DNA of 64,000 nt, taken from the NCBI GenBank assembly GCA_036897095.1, contig JAYMSP010000094.1, positions 1-64,000 of the forward strand. The letters are read 5' to 3'. Shown here one piece after another: positions 37,501 to 47,619 of this stretch (position 1 is its first letter; the number at the start of each line of letters is the position of its first letter). This stretch comes from Plantago elongata. Its lineage: Eukaryota > Streptophyta > Magnoliopsida > Lamiales > Plantaginaceae. The notes under the pieces are model-generated. The model was not told where the DNA came from. It was given only the letters and a program-made list of their open reading frames with translations, and ran no database searches. Position numbers and translations under genes: made by a program.

Positions 37501-40500
37501 AGTCACAGGGCAAGATACAACATTGGCACCCTCCTGGAGTATTTTAATGTGGCAGCAATTGGAGCCATAAACTTACGGGGAAAATGGAGGCATTTCTAAG
37601 TGATAATGATGGAGGCATTAAAAGGAGAAAGGGGAGGGGAATTTATTATAGAGCACAATCCAACTAGTCTCACGTTTTGGGGATAATCAAAATTCACAAA
37701 ATACATCTGCTAAACATGTCATTTACATATTTCCCTGGGGAAAATTCCTTTTTTGGTAATAAAGTTGTGACATTTCAGGTATTGGTACCTTTAATTGTCC
37801 TTTAAGTTTGACAAATTTGAGTTACTAAATCTGGGCTCAAAGTAAACAAAGCACTGTTATTGGACTGACAACTAGAGGTGCCAAAACCGTAAGTGTCACA
37901 ATTTAAGGTACCAAAAATGTATTTTTCCCCATAAAATTGATTCTACTCTTTATGATTGTTACTTAAATCTTTATGTCTCTAAAAATTACACTCTGCATTT
38001 ACAATATAGCAATTATCCCACTACCCATATCCCATGTGTTTTGGTCAGCCTCTGAGCTCTTGTACTTCAAGAAGGATGAAAGCTCTCATTGCCTAGTAGA
38101 TTTGTGTAGCTTGAAAGGATCATGGCTGATTGGATAATCCCTCTGGATAAACTTACCATTGCCTTTCACAATCACAATGTTTCTTTGTCCCCCAAGGATA
38201 TCAAATCTGTAAACTGCTGCAACAGCTTCTGCGTAGATCACAGAGGCTTTACTCCCTACCTTTTAGTCCACTACAGACTATTGCCTATCCATGTCTGGAT
38301 ATCAGCAGCTTCCATTGCATCTTGTTTCTTTTTACTCACCAAAAAGTTGGTGTAGCTCTGCTCACTACAAGTGAATTCATTTCACAATTGTGTCCTACTG
38401 ACACTTGAAAAAATATTCAAGAAACCATTATACAACTATTGCTCAAACACTCTTTGATTTAGATCCTCGATAGAAATATTTTCTCTTGACTTGATTTGAA
38501 GCTGTGGATAGCAGTAAGCCACTAATCCCACTATCAAACATGTCCAAAGCTAGTGCAACAGAAAAATATATGTTTTTTCTGGTTCAATCTTCAGAATATG
38601 GGAAACAGAGCCAAGAAAGCAAATCATAAAAATCAAAATGGCAGGTTTCACCAGCGTAATGGTTATTATCCTGGCGAAACTATCAAACATGTCCAGAGCT
38701 GGTGCAACTGAAAACTAAATGTTTTTTCAGTTTAATATTCAGAATATGGAAACACGTGAACAGCCCCAGAAGGCAACATAGAGCACACGGCAGATTCGCA
38801 GTGCAGTGGTAAATTTGATACGAATTATTTAACTGAAAAGCATGAGATTAGCATGACCTTACATTCTAAAATTGTATAAGTGAAAAGATAACAGGGTACC
38901 TCAAAATTTGAGGAGACGGTCAAAGCAGTGGAAAACGGATTTGACTTCGAAGCTTCATAGTCTGAGCCATTAACAGGAAGCTTTGCAGTTTCCCTGTCAC
39001 AGGCAAAAGAAAAGAAAAGAAATGATGATGATCATGATTACGACAACGATGACAATGACAATGACAATAAGAGTAATGATAATGACAACGACGACGATGA
39101 TGACACCACCATCACAACGACGATGACAACAACAAGAATAATAATCTCCTGAGAAATGGTATCTAGATAATTTATCTAGAGACGGACTAGGTTATCAATA
39201 AGATCTTCGATGGTATTCATAAAAATGTCTATGTTCTTAACATTAACATATGTTACTTGGACTCGGGTACAGGTTCATATCTTAGTGTCCGATGCTTATG
39301 TTTCTAAATTAGGATACGGGAACATGTACCCATATTCGGACACGAGTATGTCGATACTGATGTCAATTTATTAAATATATTATATTGAATAATTTTATCA
39401 CTAATTAAGAAAAGTAGTAATAACGATTTCCAAGAGTCATTGTTATTTTCAAGATATACGTAATTATAACAACATGGGGATCTAAAATGTAGTTACATTG
39501 AATTCCCCTCTTTGTTATAATACATGGTGTATATAAATATGGTCAACCATAAAGCCAAGATGAAAAGGTAATAGTAAACCCACTAGCCCGTAATGAAAAC
39601 CCTAAAGTCTTGTAAATTGTCATAACCCGATAATTATTAGTATTTATTTGAGTTCTCATATTTATTTTTAAGTCCTTCATGTTTTTCTTTATTTTATTTT
39701 CAGTCCCTTTTCAAGTTGTAAGGCTTATAAAGCCAATCTTTTTTACTTCATTAGGTCAAGAAATAAAAATTCTACCCCTTTATTTTTGCTTCCTTCTCAA
39801 GTTTATCTTTCGTCTATGAATTTCTCACCTTTCGTCTAATATTTCCCCGCTTTCTTCTCAATATCTCTCAAAATGGTGACTTTATCACATCGATTGCTTA
39901 CCGTTATGTCCGAGGTACGTAACAAATGGCATCAGAGCCAGGTTCCAGCATCATTGGAGAGCACAAAATGCGAGCATCAGAAGTATGCTACTGCTGATTA
40001 TGCCTCCAAATATGCTGGTACGCTGCTTGTTAGCATCTCTGACACGCTTTATCCAATGGCGGCAAGTGTTCTACATCAAGTGTTTGATGATATGGGGAAA
40101 TAGAGATGATTTACACTCTACCAGTCAAAGAAAACTTCCATACCCTTTGAGTGCTAAGTTTGCAAAATCTTGGTTAAATTAAATGGAAGAAACATTTATG
40201 ATGGTTGCTGTAAATTGAATATTGAGTCGATATCATGGGATTTTTTTGGCTAAATGCAAGAGTTATTGTGACATGTATGATGATCTGTTTGATTCTATAA
40301 GCCTGAGGTCAATTTTCATCGATTAAATGATGGTTCGTGATTCACTTGGACCACGAAAGGAAGAAGTAGTTCATGCCACACAGGTGTTTGATGAAAATTC
40401 TGAGAAGGAAGGAATTAAAAGGGTTGATGGCTGAAATAGTCGAACCCGATGTGTTCGACGAAATTCCTGTGAATGAATTAGAGAAATTCATAGACGAAAG

Positions 40501-43029
40501 TTAAACTTGGGGAGGAAGCTAAACTAAAGTGTTAAAATATCATATCTTGACCTAATGAAGTACAAGAGATTGGTTTTATAAGCCTTACACCTTGAAAAGG
40601 GACTGAAAATAAACTAAAGACAAACATGAACTTAAAAATAAATGCAAGAACTCAAAGAAATGCTAATAATTATCGGGTTATGACATAGACCTAAGTCCTA
40701 CAAGCCGCCATCTTCTTCATATATCTTTCTACTTTCTTAAAATTTAGACTCTTCTCCTCTTTCCTTCCAATTTTTTCTTAATTTGCCTTCTTCCATATAC
40801 CAAAACCTAGGTCACCGCTCAGTCAACGTGTACAATGTATTTTGACCGGATCCCAGCTGGATTTCGTGCCAGTACTGGTGTCGCAGTAGCCATTTCGGCA
40901 AGTCCAGGTAACATAGACATTGCCGTCTTTTCATATTAGATAAGAACCCATTTCATTGACTCTTAGGTTCGCGGATAGGGTGATAACTTAGTGTTACTAC
41001 TTCTAGATTTTCATTTAAAATTAATGGTAGCTTAGAAGGGTCAATGGAGGGTAAGCAGGGACTTAGGCAGGGTGATCCTCTTAGCCCTTATCTATTTGTG
41101 CTTTGTATGGATTACTTGACTAGAATCTTGAATAGGAGTGATACTGATCCTAAGTTTAGTTTTCACCCTAAGTGTAAGAAATTGAATCTTATCCAACTTG
41201 GGTTTACTGATGATCTTATGATATTTTGTAAGGGTAATGTACCTTTTTTGCAGATTATTAAGGATGCTTTACAGCATTTCTCATCCGTTTCAGGTTTGCA
41301 GGTTAATAGTGATAAGAGTTCCAATTTCTTGGGAGGGGTTAAAGATTGTGACAAGGTTGCATTGCTACAGGTTATACAATTTCCTGAAGGGCAGTTCTCA
41401 GTCAGGTATTTGGGTATTCCATTGTGTCCTAGAAGACTGAGTATTGTTGATTATGAGCCTTTGATTATAAAACTAACTAGTAGAATTCAGGCTTGGTCTG
41501 CTAGAACTTTGAGTTATGCTGGGAGAGTTGTTCTTTTGAAGTCTGTTTTACTTAGTATTGAGAGATTTTGGGCTCAGGTGTTTTTATATCCTGCTGGTGT
41601 TTATAATAGATTGGTTGCTATCCTGAGGAGTTTCCTTTGGTCAGGTACAATGGGTAGTAGGAAAAGTCTTGTAGCTTGGTTGAATCTTTGTCAGTCTAGT
41701 GAGAATGGTGGCATTGGTATTAAAGAAGTTTTGGCTTGGAATAAAAGTGCTGCGTAAATATTTGTTTGAGCTTGCTACAGGTTCTGGGGTCTCTTTATGG
41801 CATCAATGGATACATGCTTATGTCCTGAAAGGTAAATGTATTTGGGATGTGACTGCTAGAACTCGTTGTAGTGGTTGCTGGAAAGTTTTATTGCATTTAA
41901 GGGATACCTTGGTTCAGCTTGTGGATTTGGCTTCCATTTCCAGTTTTGACCCTAAATTTAGGGTTCAATTCCTGTATGGTGTGTTTTTTCCTTCTGCAGG
42001 ACCTGTGAGTTGGAGTCCTTTGGTTTGGAACAAAATATCACCTCCAAGAATATCCTTTTGTTTATGGCTTACTTGTTTAGATAGATTACCTCTTAAGGCA
42101 AGACTTTTTGCTTGGGGTATTGTTTCTGATGATGTTTGTCCTCTTTGTAAGTTAGTTCTTGAGACTAGGGATCACTTGTTTGGTCAGTGTTCTGTAGTGG
42201 AGTCTATCTTTACTAAGATTTTAAGTATTATTGGTCTTACTCATTCCTGTATGCATGGTTTCTCTTATTATTTGCATCTCTTCGCTATTTCTACTAGACG
42301 AAAATCTAGTTTGTATATTCACAAGGCTGCAGTTTTCTGTACTTTGATTGAGAGGATTTGGGGTCTTAGAAATGCTATAATTTTCAGAAATGAGGAGGTT
42401 AATGTGGAGGGTGTTTGTAAACAAATTAGTTCTATGATTGTTGGCCAACTGCGGTTACTATCAGGCTGCCAGAACATGTATAGTAAACAGCTTATTCATA
42501 AGTTAAAGCAGGTATAATGGCTTGCTTCTCTTCTCTTTGTTTGTTCTGGCTTTGCTCTTCTGCAGGTTTGCAAGGATTATCTGGGATGGTGTGTTGGTTC
42601 AGGTCATTTTCTGCACTTGTGCTTTTCTTCCTCCCTCCAGTTCATTTCAAGCCTGCAAGTTTGGATACAATACTCAAACCGGCTAGTTGTGCCCTGGCCT
42701 TGGTTGTTATGTTTGTTGCTTGGACCAGTGTTCCTTGATTTTGATCACAGCTTTGCTGGAGTCTTAGCAGGAACTTTGTGCTTGTAGTTAGTCTTGTCTT
42801 CTATTCTAGGCAATCACAGTAGTGTATTGGAGTTGTTCTAGTTTAGACTAGTATAGGTATTCTAAAGATTGATGTGATCTATTTAGCTTGCGATTGTGAG
42901 TTGTACTGGGTTTTTACCCTTACTCTATTTTGTACTTCTCCATGTTTGGGCTTAATGAACTTTAATTTCTTCAAAAATTAAAAAAAAAAAATTTAAAAAA
43001 ATAAAAATAAAAATAAAAATAAAAATAAA

Positions 43030-43065
<36 letters not shown>

Positions 43066-45941
43066 GACGATGATGAGCACCCGCGCACATATCATCTGCA
43101 TGACTTAAGTTCCATGATTTTTGTTTAACAAGAACTTGTACAACAAAGATATGTATGTAAACAAAATTTAAACTTCAAGGTTATACTAAGACATTACATG
43201 TCAATTGAGACTTAAGGATATAGATACATACTATTGCTAACTCAGCATTCAATTACTCACAGGAGATGCCAAATGGATGCCATTTCAATTGCAATATAGA
43301 TATAGTAGGGTCAATTTAGAATGTTAAACAGTATATGAATTATAGATATACAATATCTTTTAAATTTACATTGATAAGTAAACACAGCTAAAACTGGAAA
43401 GAGATGTGTACCAACAATTAAGAAAAAATTGAAAACCATTGCAACTTGCATTATGATTAATCAGAATGTCAAAGGGAACATTGTGGAATATTATAAAGCA
43501 GCAATAATAGGTTTACACACCTTTCACTCATAACCTGAAGAATAGGATAATATGGACCAGCAAGCATAGCCAGAAAACGTATAGTAGATTCTGCAGCTTC
43601 TGACATGCCATTGAGATCAACCTGCACATTTTAACAAAACTTTAGTTGCTCAGAGAGAATGCATAAGAAGATGAAGTTAGAAAACAATGCGCACCTCGAG
43701 ATGAGGAAGAAATCTGGCCAACCGACTTGTCACATCTTGCAGCAACTACAGACAAAGAATTAGGAAAAATAGAAGAAGCTAAGAGATTGTATGCAGTGCT
43801 CATGCCAATTATTGTGCGGTTACTTCACCTTAAGATGCATATCACCTTTCTGCGATATTATGGATGGTAGCAAGTAGTTAGCCACGGGTTGAAACTCTGG
43901 CTCAAGACCTGCAACTGGAATCCCGATGAGCTGAAACGGGACAATAATAGACATGAGAAATAGGGATAAAACATATTGCAAGCAAATGTCTCAAGATATT
44001 AGTTTCTGGAAAATTAATATGCACTAAAGACTATGCTATTGCAGAGAAATGCTAATGCAGAGAAATGAGCAAAGATATTATATCCATTTTACAAATAGAA
44101 AATTAACTGGGTATTACCTACGTGTGAGGAAGGAAAAGGTAATCTAGTCCAAGGAGTTTATAGAAAGAGATAATGTGAACAGAAACAATACAATATAAAT
44201 ACATCTAATTCTTACAGCAAAATGGTGATTGAACCTATGACGAGGGAATCATTATATCAACTATTACCTGAATAAAAAAGATAGCTATTGGGTTTCCACG
44301 CATACAAGATATCCGCAGATAGCGGGAAGGAGTGTAATTCATAGGATAAGTCATGTCACGCCGGGGTGCTTCAGAACGTGGACGAACTTTAACAAATGTC
44401 TCTGGCTATAACGAAGCAAAAGACACGTTAAAACTTATTGATGGTAAAATTCAGTAAAAATTACAGCACAGTTTCAGTAGAAGTTCAAAAATAACTGTAT
44501 TGGGCCAAATATGATGATATGTTAGAATTCTAAATGTGCGTGCATGGCACACGCATACACACAACGCGCACATGCATATAGCATATGTTATTATGTATAC
44601 AAATCAGAAATTTAAGGAGGGTTTGTTGTTGAAAATAATCAAAGATAATATCAATCGCCATCTGAAGTCCACTATTGGGTGTGAGATTTGAATTGTCCGT
44701 CATGTATGCCCAGAAATAACATAAAGTGGGACCTAAGGAATTTTATTTGGAAACCTTTCGAATATAAGTACAACAGGAGAAAACTTAATTCAAAATGACA
44801 AATTGTTTCACAAACCTTGTAACGTAGCCCAGCTGAAATTTCCCATTCCAACACAGACTTGTTATATATCCTTATGTGTGAAAGAAGTGCAGGTTCCTGA
44901 TTGAAAGACAGCATGGGAGAACTAGATAAGTAACCACATCGATAAACCTCCATCAGTGACGACGCACGATGGCCATCAACACTCAACAGCCAGACAATAG
45001 ACACTAGTACTATTAATGTTTCATGCTAAGCTGTGCCAGTAGCATGCAATCTAACATAAACAGTAATAAATACACACAATACAGTTTATCCCGGCATTGT
45101 ATTTCAACTTGTGTTCAGCAGACTTAACTTTAAACATGGTCTAGAACTTCAAATCTGATCACACACTCTGCTACCCCTATGTCAAAGTCCACGCAAATCT
45201 ACCATATTAATATTCTTATTTCAACTTCTCGACATCCAGCACATGCTCCTGCTCCTCACATTTTAAGTATTTAATTCAAGTGAGAAAAAATAGAAACACG
45301 TACACTCTAAATCAGTTTCAAGTGAATCCACCACAAAACTTTTATATAGTAAGAGAACACCAATTGCAACTCGAACTCCCAGTTGGCAACAGCAACAAGC
45401 AAACAGACTTGTACAATATCCTGGCCACACTTGTTTAAACTTGTTGATTTGAGCACTTTTAATAACAGAAATTCCTAATGTGACACGTATGTTCGTTAGC
45501 TAAGTTAGAGCATCTATTTCGCACGAACACCAAATTCGACCAATTACACCAGTCATACTAAAACAGCTAGTGGGTAGTATAATAAACATCATAGTAAGCT
45601 GCACTCAACAGCAAGTAGAAAAAACAGATAAACAAGTTACAAATCGAATCGAAACGAAACCTAAGTGTTGGTTGAGTATCAACATAGTAGTCCTCTAGAT
45701 TGAATGAAGCTTAAATTGAGCTGGAAATCAGAATTGCAACACGAAGAGTTGAATTTGAAGTAAAGAGTAGACATACATCGAGTTCGAGTAAGATCCACTC
45801 CTTGGTGTTGGTGGCAGTAGACCAATGGTTGCGGAGATCAGTGTCGAGCAGGTGAGCGGCCTTTTGAGCAGGAGATTCTCTCGATGTCGCCTTTACTTTG
45901 TAAGACAATGGCTTCACCCTAGGGTCCAATTCACCTTCCAT
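22538..45941 (-). CDS. Very large conserved plant protein: discoidin-like N-terminus, helical-repeat core, coiled-coil tail
   Basis: 26 coding exons in one frame, 2158 residues: 45941-45777, 44896-44816, 44405-44268, 43930-43829, 43745-43695, 43621-43521, 38993-38900, 36254-36126, 35806-35546, 35446-35368, 32151-32063, 31987-31904, 31754-31680, 31588-31541, 31010-30915, 30787-30561, 30302-26788, 26405-26326, 25846-25766, 25343-25272, 25193-25088, 24845-24791, 24529-24401, 24304-24187, 23189-23107, 22955-22538. Residues about 15-125 (DTDLRNHWSTATNTKEWILL, HIRIYNKSVLEWEI) look like a galactose-binding/discoidin sandwich. Residues about 607-1778, one exon, are leucine-rich helical repeats of ARM/HEAT character. 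About 1856-2020 is a charged coiled coil (RQQLLELERAKTRELRHNLD) followed by an RDRYRERDDR tract. Homologues of this length exist across land plants by recall; the function is unknown to me. The donor of exon 24 is GC. The end of exon 21 and the 24791/24529 junction are my least certain calls. Confidence 0.85.
24185..24187 (-). other. Non-canonical GC splice donor
   Basis: The exon ending at 24187 is followed by GCAAGT rather than GTAAGT (CAG|GCAAGT). The next exon starts at 23189 after a standard AG and continues in phase, giving QTQ|RELQREL as in the family. This matches the known GC-AG class of U2-type introns, in which the rest of the donor is usually near-perfect. Confidence 0.85.
25005..25053. 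repeat. 22-bp tandem duplication beside exon 21 of the large gene
   Basis: AGAATATTTGAAAGGCCACA plus AG occurs at 25005-25026 and again at 25032-25053. It lies just downstream of the donor I chose for exon 21 (25088). If that donor is wrong and the exon is longer, the repeat would be coding. Confidence 0.8.
26455..26690. mobile_element. Stowaway-like MITE adjoining a G tract
   Basis: Begins TA|CTCCCTCAATTTCATTTAAA and ends TTTGAATGAGA, the usual bodies and ends of plant Stowaway (Tc1/mariner-class) MITEs. The right terminal repeat is replaced by the poly-G tract. It lies in the intron between exons 17 and 18 of the large gene. Confidence 0.65.
26691..26717 (+). repeat. G13-T-G13 tract
   Basis: Thirteen G, one T, thirteen G on the plus strand; the gene is transcribed the other way, so the transcript carries C. 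It has very strong G-quadruplex potential and is also a place where sequencing or assembly length is unreliable. Confidence 0.9.
32273..32301. repeat. (TA)n microsatellite
   Basis: About a dozen TA dinucleotides in the long intron between exons 10 and 11 of the large gene. Confidence 0.9.
33085..33268. mobile_element. Stowaway-like MITE
   Basis: About 184 bp, starting TA|CTCCCTCCATCCCGAATTC and ending AATCCGGACGGAGGAG, so the ends are inverted copies of the CTCCCTCCGTCC motif. The right-hand TA is not preserved. It sits in the 3.2-kb intron (32152-35367) of the large gene. Confidence 0.8.
35065..35185. repeat. Short degenerate tandem repeat in the long intron
   Basis: Three imperfect units built around GTGCTCAG / GTAATAAAAAGTAGTG-like blocks. 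Its origin is unknown; no coding potential is seen. Confidence 0.45.
36603..36732. mobile_element. Left part of a Stowaway-like MITE
   Basis: TA|CTCCCTCCGTCCCGAGTTC opens a typical Stowaway body, but the matching right end is missing; the sequence runs straight into the MITE at 36733. One element has probably truncated or inserted into the other. Confidence 0.65.
36733..36888. mobile_element. AT-rich foldback MITE, second copy of the 19.0-kb family
   Basis: Reverse orientation to the 19001-19231 copy. It ends (plus strand) CTCAGGAGAGTTTCTCT, the reverse complement of that copy's start, and shares TTGTATACTAATTGTGC and a block like TGTGGATTTTTGTGTA. It lies in an intron of the large gene. Confidence 0.65.
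37160..37660. mobile_element. Possible LTR-retroelement remnant
   Basis: A polypurine-like string AGGGGAGATTG (about 37175-37185) is followed by TGATAACCCG, which looks like the start of an LTR. Further right there is retroelement-like but unassigned sequence up to an AGGGGAGGGG tract near 37635. It is old and broken; family and borders are uncertain. Confidence 0.3.
38533..38757. repeat. Diverged direct duplication, spacing about 148 bp
   Basis: The block ACTATCAAACATGTCCAAAG ... CAGAATATGGGAAACA (38533-38610) recurs with changes at 38681-38757. It lies in the intron just upstream of exon 8 of the large gene. Possibly internal repeats of an old element. Confidence 0.7.
39015..39145. repeat. 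Cryptic GAT/GAC/AAT trinucleotide array
   Basis: A long run of GAY and AAY triplets (ATGATGATGATC, ATGACAATGACAATGACA, ACGACGACGATGATG). It is intronic, 20 bases upstream of exon 7 on the coding strand, so length changes could affect that acceptor's polypyrimidine environment. Confidence 0.8.
39618..40684. mobile_element. LTR-derived fossil with oppositely facing terminal repeats
   Basis: The left LTR-like unit runs 39618-39924 (TGTCATAACCCG ... GTAACA). It is followed at 39927 by TGGCATCAGAGCCAGG, close to the initiator-tRNA-Met primer-binding site used by many plant LTR elements. The right end (40477-40684) is the same unit in reverse orientation and only about two thirds as long. The roughly 550 bp between holds only short decayed coding traces. 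Non-autonomous and broken. The two repeats are still easy to align, suggesting moderate rather than great age. Family unassigned. Confidence 0.65.
40985..43066 (+). mobile_element. 5'-truncated L1-type LINE with A-rich tail
   Basis: Sense to the plus strand and antisense to the host gene, in its 4.5-kb intron (38994-43520). The visible frame 41044-41757 holds the second half of a reverse transcriptase: GLRQGDPLSPYLF, then FTDD at the place of the catalytic F/Y-A-D-D box (A changed to T), then GLQVNSDKS and YLGIPL. A frameshift near 41740 moves the rest into another frame, where 41760-42517 codes for the zf-RVT region (WNKISPPRISFCLWLTCLDR; CPLCKLVLETRDHLFGQC). The RNase H or later part is not obvious. 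The 3' end is an AAAAAT/AAT-rich tail at 42970-43066. No clear target duplication was found. Not mobile on its own. Confidence 0.85.
43000..43066. repeat. (AAAAT)n(AAT)n microsatellite at the LINE tail
   Basis: About six AAAAT units followed by about twelve AAT units, as often grows from LINE poly(A) tails. Confidence 0.85.
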
Positions 45942-46860
45942 TTTCTCGCTTCTTCTTCTCTTCTCTGAGAAATGGAAAGAGAAGAAACTGACTGGGGTTT
46001 TGACAGTTGACACAACTTTCTTTAACAGAACAGGCTCGAAGCTAATTTTGATTGAATTGAATTTCCTCCTTTGGGGTTTTGAATCATTACTAGCATAAAT
46101 TTACATTTGAAAACAATTCAGTTTACCGATAAAAAAATATAATATACAGTAACATCATGAGATCAGTATAAATTATTATTATAAAAATTCTACTTATCAA
46201 TAATAGCACATTGATACTCGACAATACATGAAGACAAACTAGAAATATAAAATAAATAAATCATATAATGTGTCGGAGTTGACAAATATATTAAAATACA
46301 ATGTTATAAAATACATTGAGTAATCGCTTAAAGCCTTCAACATTGCTTCAGATAAAAGCTTTTATAAATAAAATCAATCCACATCGCTGGTGAAATGAAT
46401 GGATAACATACATTGTAAATTACCTTATAGACGAGACACTATCGTCTGACCCAAAGGAATTCAAGATAATTCAGTATCGAACGAATATGTACTTCATACT
46501 TGGGATGAACCGTACAATAGGTAGTTCACTGGGACGCACATCCGATGTCTCGACCCGCATGAAGCAAAGGCCAAGGACTGTCCCCGAAGAAATTCACTTT
46601 GGCAGTTGCGGAAGCCACTTGGGAGGCCGGACTCTCGCCTTAAAAGATCATCCGTCAAGGTTATTATTAATCCACCATTGATATATAAGGATTTCACCAA
46701 CTATGCTCGCACATGTTCTGACTGCCAATCTTCCGCATCGTTCGACACATTTGAACTAAAAATACCCAAGCAAAAAATGTTCAAACGTTTCTTTTTACTG
46801 CGAATTTTCATGAATCACAACTTTTGACCTTCTAGAAATTTTCCAGATTGTTCCATTTAT
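45942..46860. other. Promoter side of the large gene and unassigned spacer
   Basis: The first bases above the ATG are a purine/pyrimidine-rich leader (minus-strand GAAGAAGAGAAG). The stretch 46487-46700 is open on both strands for about 65 codons and is less AT-rich, but I recognise no product; it may be part of the neighbouring mobile-element block. Confidence 0.35.
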
Positions 46861-47615
46861 ATGAGAAGAGGTTTAGTTTTAAAATTGAAACCTCCCCACT
46901 ACAGTTGATGTTAATTGTGAGATTATTACATCAATTACGAATTTTGGCTTAATGTTTATACTAGTTGTTAGGTTTTTTTCTCAGCTATATATATCACAAT
47001 CTCACTTGTTTGAGCACACCTTAAAATTCTCCTCCCCTTCTCTTTTTTCGTTATGCACTTTAGATATTTGAGTGTTCTTCACTACATAAGTTCGACAGAG
47101 CTTCAGCTGCTGAGCTTCCAGCGGTTGTTGAGATTGGGCGTTGTACCTTGGGAGCTAATTGTACGATGGAGGCCTGAAGCTTACTATAGACGGACAAATT
47201 TAGCTTGAGGGGAAGTTGTCACTACTGACTCGTTCAGATTAAATCCGAATCTTTTTTTTTTTTTTAATAATTTATTACATCAAGTGTGATTGAGTTTCAT
47301 CTTTGTATTGTTCGATTATTCTTGTTACTAACAATTCTTGTAGCTAAAATCTTGATCGGATCCAACAATCTTAAGCTAACTTGTGTTTGAGTTATTTTTC
47401 ATAGTTCGGCTCTAATTGTTTTCTGTCTTTTTATAGTAACAATGATTACTGATGGAATCTCCACCAACACTACTTCCAGGAACAATGGCTTCGGAAATGT
47501 TCCTTTAACCGGTGCTAATATCGTGACTCACGGGCCTTTTCAGTTTGGAAAAATGTCCACTCGTCCTATTCAGTTTAGCCAGTTTGATAAATCGAAAAAG
47601 TTTAAGGGAGAGATA
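46861..47615 (+). mobile_element. Probable LTR-retroelement fossil (leader plus start of a gag-like frame)
   Basis: An LTR/leader-like, AT-rich stretch precedes an open frame at 47442. Its first 60 or so residues (for example FGNVPLTGANIV, FDKSKKFKGE) resemble the N-terminus of plant copia-type Gag. The frame then passes abruptly into LINE-derived sequence, so this is a fragment cut off by another element. Old and broken; the assignment is tentative. Confidence 0.35.
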
Positions 47616-47619
47616 ATTC

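Noticed and set aside
38122-38355. 77-codon ORF on plus strand in an intron of the large gene
   Set aside because: Hydrophobic, no family match, and surrounded by degenerate repeats; probably decayed mobile-element sequence.
46487-46827. Overlapping 64-73-codon ORFs on plus and minus strands
   Set aside because: No recognisable protein on either strand; left as an unassigned spacer.
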